Of a stretch of DNA of 64,000 nucleotides, positions 12,423-23,176 are shown in pieces. The stretch comes from Vermamoeba vermiformis (taxonomy: Eukaryota > Tubulinea > Echinamoebida). Under the pieces are notes generated by a model. That model did no database searches, was not told the DNA's origin, and saw only the letters and a program-made list of their open reading frames with translations. The position numbers and the translations under genes were made by a program. The DNA lies in NCBI GenBank assembly GCA_045837725.1, contig JBEWZL010000276.1:310001-374000 (forward strand), written 5' to 3'. The stretch's first letter is position 1, and each line of letters starts with the position of its first letter.

Positions 12423-14490
12423 CTAGTTTACGGCCTCGAGTTCAGCAATAGCGCGGAAGAACAAATCGAAGATGTTGCCGTTGATGAAGTCGTTGTCGAC
12501 AATATTGACCAAGAAGTACTCGTCGTGCACGTGTTGAATCAGCTGCTTGCTCTCGGACTGCTCCTCGTAGATGGTCGCCCACTTGGAGAGCCACAAGTTG
12601 AAGGCCTCTTCTTTCCAGACCATGAAGCTCTCAGGGTCCACCACCGTGGGCTGCACAATCTCTTTGCCTGGGAACACACCCCACGTGACTGCTGTCACTC
12701 CTTCGGTGTTGCTGTAACTCTCACCCTGTTCATGAATGCACCGAGTTAGACATGACACGTGTCAAACACTGACGCACGACATTACCTTCATGTTGACGGC
12801 TTGGTACGAGCACTGCGGCAGCTCGCGGAGCACGCGCAAGAGTACTTGCAGGTGCTGCGGTGAGGTGAAGAACTCGACGTAGGCCTTTTGATAGACGACA
12901 CCATTGGGACCACCCCAGCCCACGGACTTGTCACTCGAGGGGGCACCATTCACGCGTGGTTGCGAGTTGATGGTCCAGAATCCCTTCTGATTGATGGTGA
13001 GGAGATTGGTCTTGATGATGTTGGTCTCCAGGCCAATGGAGCCCTCAATCCAGGGCAGCTGATCGATCTGTCCGTCGAGGTACTTGACAAACACGCTGCT
13101 AATGTCGTCTGGACTGCGCAACATTTCACCCCACTTGCCGCGCAGTTCAGCGGCTTTGACGGGTGCTTGGAACAAGTGGTAGTCGCTCAGTTCACCAAAG
13201 GCTGGTGAGCGCGAGTCACCCCAGCGACCGTTAGGGAAGTCGTCCCAATTAGCCGTGCGCGACAAGTAGGACTTGCTGCGATTGGCCCAGAAGATGGGAC
13301 GCACGTCTTCTTTGGTGCGCTTCTCGCTGACTGGTCTGCGCCAGGGCAGTTCACGCAAGATCTCGTTGTCAACGAGTCCGAGCTCTTTGATCACTTCAGT
13401 CGTGACGACTTCGCGGTTCAAGGTGTAGAAGTGCAGGCCTGGCACTCCTGCATCCAACAACTTGCGACACATTTCTACGGCGAGTTTGACACCGAGCTCT
13501 TTGATCGCAGCGTCATCGTCCTTAATAGGCTCAATAGCAGTCTTGATTGCTTCGGGCAGAGGTACATTGCACATCTTGGAGATGTTGCGCAGTGAGTGGT
13601 AGCCTTGGATCGGCAAAATACCTGGCAATATTGGGCACGTAATGCCTGCATTGCGGCAGTCTTGCACCCACTTGAGGAAATCTTCGGCAGAGAAGAACAT
13701 TTGAGAGACAACGAAGTCAGCACCTGCATCAACTTTCTCTTTGAGATTGAGAATGTCTTGTTCGTAAGTAGGAGCGTCAGGGTGGCCATAGGGATATCCG
13801 GCGACAGAAATGCTGAAATAGTCTCCAAACTCCTCACGAATTAAGCGCACAAGATCGGCAGCGTATTGGAAATCGTTGGCGGCAGGATTCCAGTTGGGCA
13901 AGTTCTGGGGAGGATCTATTACAGAAATTATCATTAATTGAAGTGCATATGAATGAATTAATAGGGTTTTGCTATATTTAGCAGAATACAAAACGACGCA
14001 AAAAAATTCGATCGGACTTGATCAAAATTTCGATTGCTTACCTCCACGAAGCGCCAAAATGTTTCTAATGCCCTTCTCTTTAGTCTTGTTGAGAACTTCA
14101 ATAATTTCAGCGCGAGTCATTGTGTTACAAGTCAGATGCATGTTGGCAGGCATGCAGCAATAATTCTGAGCGTTTGCGCAAATATCAATCGTCTTCAGTG
14201 AATCTCCATTGCTAGAACCACCAGCACTCCAAGTGACATCAATAAATAGCTGAAAAGTAACGGTTAGTAATTAATTTCCAGCGAATCCAAGCTCCCGATC
14301 GGATTTTGCGTTTAGAAACGATACTTACAGGGCTCAACGTTGCCATTCTATCAAATCGAATATATAAATTGACGGCACCTTCTTCCGTCTTGGGAGGGAA
14401 GAATTCGAATGAGAAGAAGGGTTTCTTCTCATCGATGCGAGCTTGGATCTTCTCGATCAACTTGAAAGAGTTGGCTTTGGGAGTGTTCAT
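12423..14490 (-). CDS. MTHFR: Methylenetetrahydrofolate reductase
   Basis: Four exons (14490-14329, 14249-14042, 13915-12786, 12725-12423) give 600 residues. The enzyme reduces 5,10-methylene- to 5-methyl-tetrahydrofolate, the methyl donor for methionine synthesis. The N-terminal FAD/TIM-barrel half shows [15 protein letters not shown], the LALRGDPP loop and a [12 protein letters not shown] segment. A C-terminal regulatory domain typical of eukaryotic enzymes follows ([20 protein letters not shown]). In relatives that domain binds S-adenosylmethionine. Length and domain order are normal. The first and second introns (79 and 126 nt) are longer than most here. The gene follows SKI3 in the same direction, with 250 bp between SKI3's start and this gene's stop. 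Confidence 0.95.
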
Positions 14491-14671
14491 TGCTATTGAC
14501 TACGTGAACTGACTGGAGTTAGGTGCCTTCAACACGTAAGACTGCAACAAATAACTCCGGGGCCTGTGCAAAAAAACAAAGCCCAGCCTGTCACGTGCTT
14601 CTTTACCGCATTGACCCGAATTTGACTTGAATCGGCACCTTATAGACCCGCACACCTCCGCCAAAGGTTAT

Positions 14672-15721
14672 TTACATATCCAACACGAGTACAGTGTGTC
14701 GTATTCGTTGCAAGAATCGATGGGACCAGTGCCGCGCAGTGAGTGCCGCGTGGATGTGACGCGTCTGTTGGAGCACATCTGTCGCGTACTGGCTGCTGCT
14801 CAGTGCACTGTGCTGTGTATCATCCGCAGCACTGCTCGGCACCTCATTGCGTAGCGGTGTGAGCTCGTCAGCGGTGAGTGTGGTGGCAAAGATGACGAGC
14901 AGTTGCGACGGGTGCACGATCTGGTCTGTGACGCGCAGTTCAGCGATTGAATCGTCGAGCAGGGCTTCAAACAGATCACGTGACTGCTCTGTCAGGGCGT
15001 GATCGGGCGTGTTTTTGACCACTACAATGGGGTACTCGCACGATGTCAGCTGTGATTGGTGAGTTGCGTACTGCCATATTTGGTAATTACCTTATCCAGC
15101 AGCAGAAATTTCAATCGGTCAGTGTCGATGTCACCTGGCACAATGAGCACGTGCTCGCTGTCCTGCACGGCAGTCAGTCCTCAGGTGCAAGTGTCACGCA
15201 CTCACCTTCACGAGCAGCGCTGTCAATGTCTCGATGACACGTGTCAAGTGCCAGTACGATGCAGCCACCAGATTGACACCTGTCCGTTGCGGTGTCAGCA
15301 CTGCTGTCAGTCGTGCCCCCACGCGGTACTGGCGCACCCAATGCAGAGCACGTGGTGCCGCGTGTTGCCAGTGCGCAGCGAGTGCGCGATCAAATTGCGC
15401 GGCGAACTCTGCAGAGGTGAGTCTATTTATAGCTCCACACGTGCTAGCTTTGCGCGTATTTATTGCAGAATGGGAGTGTGGCGCGTGTGATACCCAAGGT
15501 AAGGTCAACAGTACCGCGAGTATCAGCACCCTGCATATTTATTCAGTAATTAATTTCTTGGTAATTATTCGCGCACTGTTGCGAATTAATACGTACAGCC
15601 AACTCAGTTTCCACGACAAGGGCCAATCCGCACTGTACACGCGCTGTCGAAACTTTTTTAATCTTTCCAGCATTGCCGGTGCATCAACAACATTAATAGG
15701 CCCTTTAAATGAGGAAGTCAT
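14672..15721 (-). CDS. Unassigned single-pass membrane protein
   Basis: Four exons (15721-15597, 15530-15206, 15162-15091, 15049-14672) join in frame to 299 residues. The introns are 66, 43 and 41 nt. About 42 basic cytosolic-like residues (DAPAMLERLKKFRQRVY) precede one hydrophobic segment (LVLILAVLLTLPWV). A roughly 240-residue soluble domain follows, with alternating strand and helix patterns (EHVLIVPGD, YPIVVVKN, QLLVIFATTL). This suggests a type II protein of the ER or nuclear envelope with a luminal alpha/beta domain. I do not recognise the family. The overall plan resembles torsin-activating LAP1-type proteins, but that is a weak analogy. It is divergent from the NOSIP gene. Confidence 0.6.
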
Positions 15722-15940
15722 TGTGATTGACAATCTGCGCTTTGAAATTAATCTCACAAACTTTTTCTACTCCGGCTCAGGTGTTATTGTGCTACGTGAA
15801 ATATTCTGGCGACCTCTACAGTATGCCTCGGTTGTCTGTTGTGTCGCGCAAATATTCTAGGACTAGTCACTGACGGGTGGCCCCTAACGCGGCTGCGTGA
15901 AAAAACAAAAACATTTTGTCTTTGCGAACGAAGAACAGAC
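15722..15940. promoter_or_regulatory. Divergent promoter region of the membrane-protein gene and the NOSIP gene
   Basis: These 219 bp lie between two start codons facing away from each other. Both promoters must fit here. I see no clear TATA box. A plus-strand frame crosses the region but is not continued by splice sites. Confidence 0.45.
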
Positions 15941-17110
15941 ATGTCACGTCACAGCAAGAACAATACTTCGCGGCCTATATTTACTTATGCCGAGCGACAG
16001 AAGCTGAAGGACTACGGCACTATTAAACAACGGCTCGGTAAAGATTCGCTGAAGGATTTTGACGCGTGTTCGTTGTGCTTGCATACTTTAGTAATGCCGT
16101 TGGCGTGGTATGGAAATAATATATATTGTTGCATATTAGTGCTCATTTCTCGACAGCCCTTCAGGACACCTGTTTTGCAAGGAATGCATCTACGCTGCAC
16201 TGTTATCACAAAAGAAGGAAATCAAACGACAAACTAAATTATATAAATTACAAATAGAGAAGTCTAAAGTGAGTAGTATTATTTAATTTAAATTTAAGCT
16301 TTCGCGTTGAAAATTCAGTAATAATATTTTTAAAAATTCAGCTAGACTTGGCTTTTGATAAATATACTCAACCGTGCATTTATAAAGTGACATATTGTTA
16401 CGAAAAAATATTCTTAAATGAACAGAAACATTGCCGAAAGGATCGGGTTCACCACGGCCTCAAGCCAGTAGCATGCTTACAATTCATTTTCTAGGAAGCA
16501 GAAGAGATGAAAAAGCAGCAAGAGCAACAAGCACTGCTGGAGAAGTTGGATCAAGCTGAGCGCGGTGAGACGGTAACCGCCGCCACATTAGAAGAAAAGA
16601 AAAAAGTCGCGAGCTATTGGGTGGTATGTCATCATCATATATATGTCTATTAATGCCACGATGCTTGTTTAATTAATCAACGGAACTGGACAGCCCTCAG
16701 TCGCGCCTGATGCGGTGAATGAAACGATCAAAAAGCCCTCAAAACAGACCACGTGCCCCGAAGGCAAGCACGTGCTTTCACTGAAAGATCTGATTGAAGT
16801 GCACTTCACGGTGAATGCGAGTGAGGCAGAGCAAGACAAGTTCAAGTACATGTGCCCCGTGTGCAAGAAGACCCTCAACAACACACCCAAAGTCGTGTTG
16901 ATGAAGAACTGTGGGCACGTGATCTGTCACACGTGTCACAAACAGTTCGGTGAGGACAAGCAGTCACGTGGCGAGGGCAAGTGCGCGCAGTGCAGCGAAG
17001 AGTGGCGCGGTGACAGTGAAGTGATTCCCCTCGCGAGTGAGGGCACTGGTCACGCGGGGCATTCGTCCAAGATTCAGGCCACTGTCGTCACTGTACGACC
17101 CAGCTTTTGA
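15941..17110 (+). CDS. NOSIP: NOSIP-like U-box/RING E3 ubiquitin ligase
   Basis: Four exons (15941-16107, 16157-16268, 16495-16623, 16694-17110) give 274 residues, close to the family's usual 300. The start MSRHSKNNTSRPIFTYAER and the split RING/U-box are diagnostic of NOSIP. The first half reads FDACSLCL ... PSGHLFCKECIYAALLSQKKEI. The second half is near the C-terminus (YMCPVCKKTL ... CGHVICHTCHKQF ... CAQC). A coiled coil of Glu, Gln and Lys residues joins them. Relatives are nuclear or spliceosome-associated ligases. The third intron region includes a 226-nt intron, long for this genome. Confidence 0.9.
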
Positions 17111-17252
17111 CAGCTGTCAAACAGGTGTCAGAGGAGCATGACAGCTCATGTAACATAGGTGTAAACTTCAGCGATAAATAATACAAAACAAAAACGACTT
17201 TATACAAGTAAACGCAGTGACAGGAATATGTACATGGCAACACGTGTTGCAG

Positions 17253-18506
17253 TTAGAGGTAGTGCGCAGCGTCGTCTTTGACTGGCTCGCGACGACTGGG
17301 CGTGGGTGTGAGATCAAGGGTCAAATAGGGCCCTGGAGTCTGTGTGTCCTCGAACAGAATGGCCTGAGCTGAGCTTGGGTGGTACTCGTGACTGGGAGGT
17401 TCGTGGTGATAGAGTGGCCAGGAGCCCACATCTTCGATGTCCGACATGGCCAGCAGATCCATCTCTTGCGGGTAGTTCTGATAGTACGCATTCGCATTGG
17501 TGTTCGTGGGCTGCACGTGAGATCGCGGGGCATAAGAGTTGTAGGCAGGTGTGACGTGACTCTGCGTGTTCTCGTGATTGTGTTGCATGACTGGCACGTG
17601 TTGCGCTATGACAGGTGTCACACTTTGATGTGGCACGTGGTTGACATGGCTAGGCACGTGATTGGCATGCCGCACTGGATACACTTCTGCTGTCACCATG
17701 GCCGCTTCAGGCATGTGCTTGGGCTCGTAGCTCGGTGGCTTGATTTGATCACGTGGCTGCGGGGCCAGTGGTACCTCACCAGGGCCAGCACGTGACGCGC
17801 GCAACTGTCTGTTCTCTTCTTCGAGCTCGTGCAGTCGCTCTTGCAGTGCGAGAATGTAGTCGACAGCGAGCGACATGACGAGCGACTGATTCAACTTCTT
17901 GTGGTCTTGACACTGCGGCACGAGGCGGCGCAGTTCTGAGATGGATTCGGTCATCTTGCTGCGTCGTTGTCGCTCTTTGACTTTCTTCATTGCATTGGTC
18001 TCGATCTTTTTCGTCTTTTTTTCTTCGCGCCCTTCTTCGCCTTGCTTGTACTTCCTGCGGATAGAGTTAATAAAAACAGATCGTGAGCAGAAAAATAGTT
18101 GCAAATATCAGAAATAAACCTTGCTAGTATTATCCTTGTCGTAATCAATCAAACAAACGGTTATTTCGAACTATCTCTGGTGTGCATACCATTTTGAGAA
18201 TCCACAAACACGCTTTCCTGTTTTACACTCTTCTGTACATATATGTTTCTTATATTTAGTTTTTGAATTCGATGATGGTTCGCTGAATTTACGGCCCAAG
18301 TCCGACGAATTGTCATTAGATACATCTAGTTCGTCTTCTGAAGAGTTTGTATCCTCCTCATAATAATCCATTTCAGCCATAGTATGGCCTTGATAGCCCA
18401 TCCCCTATTATTTTGTCAATTATTATTCATTACAGCTAAAAGCTTTTTTTCCTACTTGAAGTCCGCTCGTGCTCAGTTCTTGCCGCTGTGCTAGTTTAAC
18501 ACTCAT
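17253..18506 (-). CDS. bHLH transcription factor with class-B (CACGTG) signature
   Basis: Three exons (18506-18456, 18404-18190, 18054-17253) give 355 residues starting MSVKLAQRQE. After an acidic N-terminus and a small Cys motif (HICTEECKTGKRVCGF) comes a basic helix-loop-helix domain at about residues 105-165: KKVKERQRRSKM, then LVPQC, a loop and LNQSLVMSLAVDYI. A short heptad segment (LQERLHELEEENRQL) follows. Basic positions 5, 9 and 13 are K, E and R, the pattern linked to class-B E-box (CACGTG) binding. The C-terminus is disordered, rich in His, Pro and Tyr, with repeated HVP words that are themselves encoded by CACGTG. No PAS domain is present. The closest known relative is not clear. 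Confidence 0.85.
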
Positions 18507-18750
18507 ATGCAATAAATATAATGTAATATTATAGAGCTAGTGGTCCGCTCAAGGGCAAAAATAAAATATAAATCAGCTTTCCAATTTTTCAACCAAAAAT
18601 ACTCCGCTGCACGCCGATCGGGCAAGCTGTGCACGTTAACTTCTCACACCGCTAGACTGGTACAAAACTTGGAATATTCCTTGACAGGTGGACCAAGAAA
18701 TATATGCGAATGAAAGCCGAGGAAGGGAAAGCAGTCCGTTGAATTTCATT

Positions 18751-19078
18751 TATGAAGAAAAGATATCTCCGAGAGTCTCGCAGCTGTAAAGAGTTGCAGC
18801 GATCACTATGTCCTCTAATACAGCTGTCATATTGACTGTGCTCTGACGAATACTTTGTCGTGATGCTGTTGCCGCACTGGCCTTAATCTGTGAATTAGAT
18901 CTGTTAAAATTGCGCTGTATGTACTAAATGTTTGGAGATAATCATACGAATAGATGCATCAACGAGTATTAGAGGAGGTACTAACCAGTTCTGCGAGTGA
19001 TAAGCCCACAAGCAAATCGTGGTGTTCTGTTTTTTGATCTGCAAGGCAAGAACAGAGTTCGCATTGCAGCAACTCGCC
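18751..19078 (-). CDS. Possible small gene, C-terminal two exons only
   Basis: A minus-strand exon at 19078-18986 and another at 18887-18751 join in frame across a 98-nt GT-AG intron. They read ELLQCELCSCLADQK ... and end in TAA. The product is helix-prone, with words such as LSLAELIKASAATASRQ and LEDIVIAATLYSCETLG. No ATG begins this frame. A CAG acceptor lies just upstream, so a 5' exon would be needed and I did not find it. I do not recognise the family. Confidence 0.35.
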
Positions 19079-19118
19079 CTGAGTTCATATTTATAGATAT
19101 ATTATTATATGGTGCATA

Positions 19119-19349
19119 ATGCTATCACGAATTGTTATTAGAACCTGCACCAATGTCACGAAGCGGATCCAGACTCGAGTGAAGTCACAAAAACCAAGTC
19201 GAAGTCTTAATGCACGCGACGGTCGCATATATTACGTGCCAGAATACAACCGATTAAATACGATATCACAAACATCGCATCTGTTGTTTGCTCGAAGACA
19301 GATCCACTCTGTCCGCGCGTTGCTTTGTACGTGGTGTGGGCATTCATAG
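19119..19349 (+). CDS. Possible 76-residue basic protein
   Basis: An ATG-started frame of 76 codons has a basic, hydroxylated N-terminus (MLSRIVIRTCTNVTKRIQTR) like a mitochondrial presequence. There is no family match I can name and no splice continuation. It lies just upstream of the oligopeptidase gene and could equally be chance. Confidence 0.25.
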   Translation: MLSRIVIRTCTNVTKRIQTRVKSQKPSRSLNARDGRIYYVPEYNRLNTISQTSHLLFARRQIHSVRALLCTWCGHS

Positions 19350-19468
19350 TTAATTATAATATTTTTATTATAATATTATTTAATTAATTTATTGGCGCGT
19401 GGTGGTGATAGCTGTGCGGTGACTGAATGACGTCATTTCTAATTTTTCTAACCACCCAAACAGCACAG

Positions 19469-21730
19469 ATGGAGACTCAAAGTACGTCCAACAAGCTGCG
19501 CTTTGATCTCTCAGCTGAGGATATTGCCAAGCTCGCAGACCGATTGATTGAACAGTCGAAGAAGAGATTGGATCAAATAGCTGCAGTCACTGAGCCCACT
19601 TGGGAGAACTGCATCCAAGCCCTGGCCGATGAAGAGGCTGAATTCGCCACATTTAGCTCGATGTGCACCTTCCCTTCACAAGTATCAGAGAGCAAAGAGT
19701 AGGTCTTGCATTAGCAATTTTCATTCCCAGATTTCCTCACCACAATTTATTTAATTCAGAATTCGAGACGCGAGTACTGAAGCCACTAAAAAATTAGAAG
19801 CATATTCTATTGAGAAGGAATTGCGTCCTGATGTCTATAAGGTGTGTAACAATATATTATCAAGTTCGAGCTCGAAAATTTTTTCGTCTTAGCGTCCTAT
19901 TAAATTCCCTATTTAACGCGAGTATAGGTAGTCAGCCAATACAAAGCAAAGAATGAAGTCTTAGAAGGTGAAAACAAGCGTCTATTTGCAAAGATAGTCG
20001 AGACCTTTGAACGCAACGGATTGGGTCTTGCTGAAGAGAAGCAGAAAGAACTCAAAGAGATTAAGACTAGTACGTCATAAGTCCATGCAACTAAGGGGTA
20101 ATTTTGATTAATAATGTGTCTGCAGAGTTGGCAGATCTGTGCATTGAGTTCCAAAAGAACCTGATCGAAGACACGACAGCACTGCCCTTCACCAAAGAAG
20201 AGCTCGACGGACTGCCGCAAGATTTCTTCGAAGGACTCAAGAGCGAGCAGGGCAAGTTCTATGTCTCGCTCAAGTATCCCGAGATATTCCCCGTGCTGCA
20301 GAAGGCCAAGCGTGCCGAGACTCGTCGCTTGATGGACATAGCGCGCGAGGGCCAGTGTCAGAGCGTGAATGTGCCGCTGTTCGAACAAGTGCTGCAGCTG
20401 CGTCAACGTGAAGCCGAGCTGTTGGGCTACGAGAGTCACGCGCACTTCATTCTCGCGATCAGAATGGCCAAGTCACCCGCACAGGTGATGACCTTCTTGA
20501 ACGAGCTCAAAGACAAGCTCGAACAGCCCCTCGTGGATGAACTGGCGCGCTTGTTGGACTTGAAGCGTGCTGAGTGCAAGGCCAACGGTGAAGAGTGCGA
20601 CGAACAGATCCACTCGTGGGACTGGCGCTACTATCAGAACTTGTTGCTGGAGAAAGAATACACAGTGGACGATGAAGTGATCAAAGAGTACTTCCCACTC
20701 GAGCACGTGACGCAGGGACTGTTGGAGATCTATCAAGGACTGCTCGGACTCGTCTTCAAGCCCACCCAAAGCCCGCACGTGTGGCACAGCGATGTCTCAC
20801 AGTACGACGTGTTCGATGCAGACACGCAGCAGTTCATGGGTCACTTCTACCTCGATCTCTTCCCGCGCGATGGCAAGTACACACACGCCGCGGAGTTTGA
20901 TCTGATGAAGCACTGCGTCTACGGCTGGGGCGCAGAACAATTCCCCGCTGCAGCCATGGTCGCGAACTTCACCAAGCCGCAGAACAACAAGCCCTCGCTG
21001 TTGAAGGTACGAATGCTGATCTGCGACTACAATGACATTAACTAAACACTTCGCGCAGCACGATGAGGTCGTAACTTACTTCCATGAGTTTGGACACGTG
21101 ATGCACGAGTTGTGCAGCAAGGCCCGTTACTATCGCATGTCAGGCACGAACACTGAGCGTGACTTTGTTGAGTGCCCGAGTCAGATCTTGGAGAACTGGT
21201 GCTTCGAAGAGCAAGTCTTGAACAAGATCTCCAAGCACTACAAGACCGGTGAACCTCTGCCTCGCGATCTGATCCAGAAGATTATTGCCGCCAAGAATGT
21301 CGGTCAAGCCATGTTCAACCGTCGCCAATTGTTCTTCGGTCTCTTTGACATGTTCGTGCACACCTCGAAAACTGTCGTCAACACCAACGAACACTGGCCA
21401 CGCTTGAAAAAAGAGCTGATGAAGATTGACTGCCCGCCCAACGCTAACGGCGCTGGTTCATTTGGTCACTTGGTCGGCGGATATTCTGCCGGTTACTACG
21501 GCTACCTGTGGTCCGAAGTGTTCGCAGCTGACATGTTCCGTTGCTGGAAGAAATCGCCTGCTGGTGTGTTTGATCCAGCCCTTGGTCGCAAGTACCGCAA
21601 CATCGTGTTGGCTCGTGGTGGTACTGTAGATGGTGGAGACATGCTGCGCGAGTTTTTGGGACGCGAACCATCCCAAGAAGCTTTCTTGGTACACATTGGC
21701 TTGGTGAAGGAAGGTGGTGAAACAAATTGA
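19469..21730 (+). CDS. M3-family zinc oligopeptidase (thimet oligopeptidase/neurolysin type)
   Basis: Five exons (19469-19698, 19760-19841, 19928-20069, 20126-21006, 21059-21730) give 668 residues, normal for the family. The zinc site HEFGHVMHEL (HExxH) is near residue 455. The third ligand region follows as FVEC-PSQ-ILENW. The substrate-contact region GYSAGYYGYLWSEVFAADMF is intact. M3 peptidases cut short peptides in the cytosol or mitochondria. Here no presequence is obvious, so cytosolic is more likely. An in-frame ATG at 19427 would add 14 hydrophobic residues. I prefer 19469, which gives the usual N-terminus. Confidence 0.93.
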
Positions 21731-21840
21731 AGCAAAGAAATAAAGCGAGTCAAGTCGATTTCTTTTACATAAGCAGCAGCAGCTTTATTTTCAGGGTACA
21801 GCGCATAGATTTAATAATATTTATTATTTAGAAAGACAAT

Positions 21841-22993
21841 TTACTGCTCTTTCTTGGCCTCCTCCTTTCTTCTTCTTCTGTCTTGCTTAGCCTTTTGGGA
21901 GGTGTGTTTGTAACCGAAAGTACGACCACCATACTTCTTCATTTGTTCGGTGTACTTGCCGTTGTATTGTTCCTTAGCGAGTGAAACCAAGTTGGTGAAG
22001 TCGGTGCTGAACTTGGGGTCGATCTCAGTGACGGCGAGGACAGCAGCGGTCTTCTTGTGAACAACTTGACCCAATCTGGCCTTACCCTTAACAATGACGT
22101 AAGGGATACCCATCTTAACGCACAAAGTGGGCAACCACATGACGATCTGTTGTTAACAAGATCAGGATTAGAACAAAACTGATCGCGAACTAAAACCAAA
22201 TAGTCGTCTGCATACCTCAATAGGGTCGACGTCGTGGGCAATAACAACCAACTTAGCTTTCTTAGACTCAACCAAAGAAGTAACGTGGTTGATACCCATC
22301 TTGACGAACTTGGGCTTCTTGGCATCGGCTTGAGGCTCAGTCTTTTGAGCAGCATCAAGCAAACGCTTCTTCTTGGTGGCCTTATCCTCAGGGCGGTGAG
22401 CGTGCAAAATCTTGAACAAGGTGGTAGCTGCATAACGAAATTAGATTCGATCCAAAAAAATTTATTACAATAATATTTTTAAAATATCCTGTAATAATAT
22501 CGGCGTTGCATTATAATAATTTAATGGTAGATGTATTAGGGAAATAAAATTAATAATAAATACTTACCAGCGTTCTTGTCCAAAGTGTTGGTAAATTGGT
22601 TGATCACAGGGGGGACCTTCAAGCGATTCAACAAAATACGGTGTTGTCTTTGGAGGCGAACATATTTGGGCCAGCGAACGAAGTGGGTCATATTGCGCTT
22701 GGGGGCGACATCTTGACCAATACCGAAGTTCTTGGGGGTCTTTTCGAACAAGGTAGCGTTCTTGACGGTGATCTTGGTGTTAGTCTTCTTTTGGACACCA
22801 CCGCCTTGGGGGCCAGTGGATTGAGTCTTCTTACCCTTGTTGGCTGATTTGGGCTAAATATTATTTAATATTAATAATTATTACCGATCGATAATTTTTT
22901 AAGCGTTATTTCGTCATTATAAATCGCTGGTCATATTCATTACTGCGATAATAAATTATTTGTTCGATTATTAACATTCTTCAACTATACCAT
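21841..22993 (-). CDS. RPL7A: Ribosomal protein eL8 (L7a)
   Basis: Four exons (22993-22991, 22853-22568, 22427-22216, 22146-21841) give 268 residues. The first exon contributes only the ATG, and a 137-nt intron follows immediately. The sequence then continues [10 protein letters not shown]. The core is typical: [14 protein letters not shown], then [20 protein letters not shown], the L30e-like fold ending [13 protein letters not shown], and a basic tail. Long introns near the start codon are common in ribosomal protein genes and may affect expression. The gene is convergent with the oligopeptidase gene and divergent from the Prune-like gene. Confidence 0.95.
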
Positions 22994-23176
22994 TATGTCC
23001 GCTGCTTATGTTGCTCAGAGATACGAAAGCGCTAAAAGAAGATGGGAGATACAAAAAGCGGGGACAAAAAATTGGTTTGACTTTTTTTTGACCAAACCGA
23101 CCAATCAGAAAACGGCATCAAAAAGAACGTCAAGCCTAACCCACAAAGAGATTATTTGTGGTATAGTACAATCAGT
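22994..23176. promoter_or_regulatory. Very short divergent promoter of eL8 and the Prune-like gene
   Basis: Only 183 bp separate the eL8 ATG from the ATG I favour for the Prune-like gene. The stretch includes gaccaatcag, a CCAAT-type word. A plus-strand ATG one base away from the eL8 ATG (22995) opens a different frame and is probably not used. Confidence 0.5.

Larger units (their letters stand above)
18507..19468. other. Gene-poor stretch between the bHLH and oligopeptidase genes
   Basis: Nearly 1 kb separates two well-supported genes that start in opposite directions. It may hold two small divergent genes, listed separately with low confidence, plus AT-rich promoter DNA. I see no RNA gene or repeat here. 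Confidence 0.4.

Noticed and set aside
19909-20445. 178-codon minus-strand frame within the oligopeptidase gene
   Set aside because: It is antisense to conserved M3 peptidase exons and crosses an intron without splice support.
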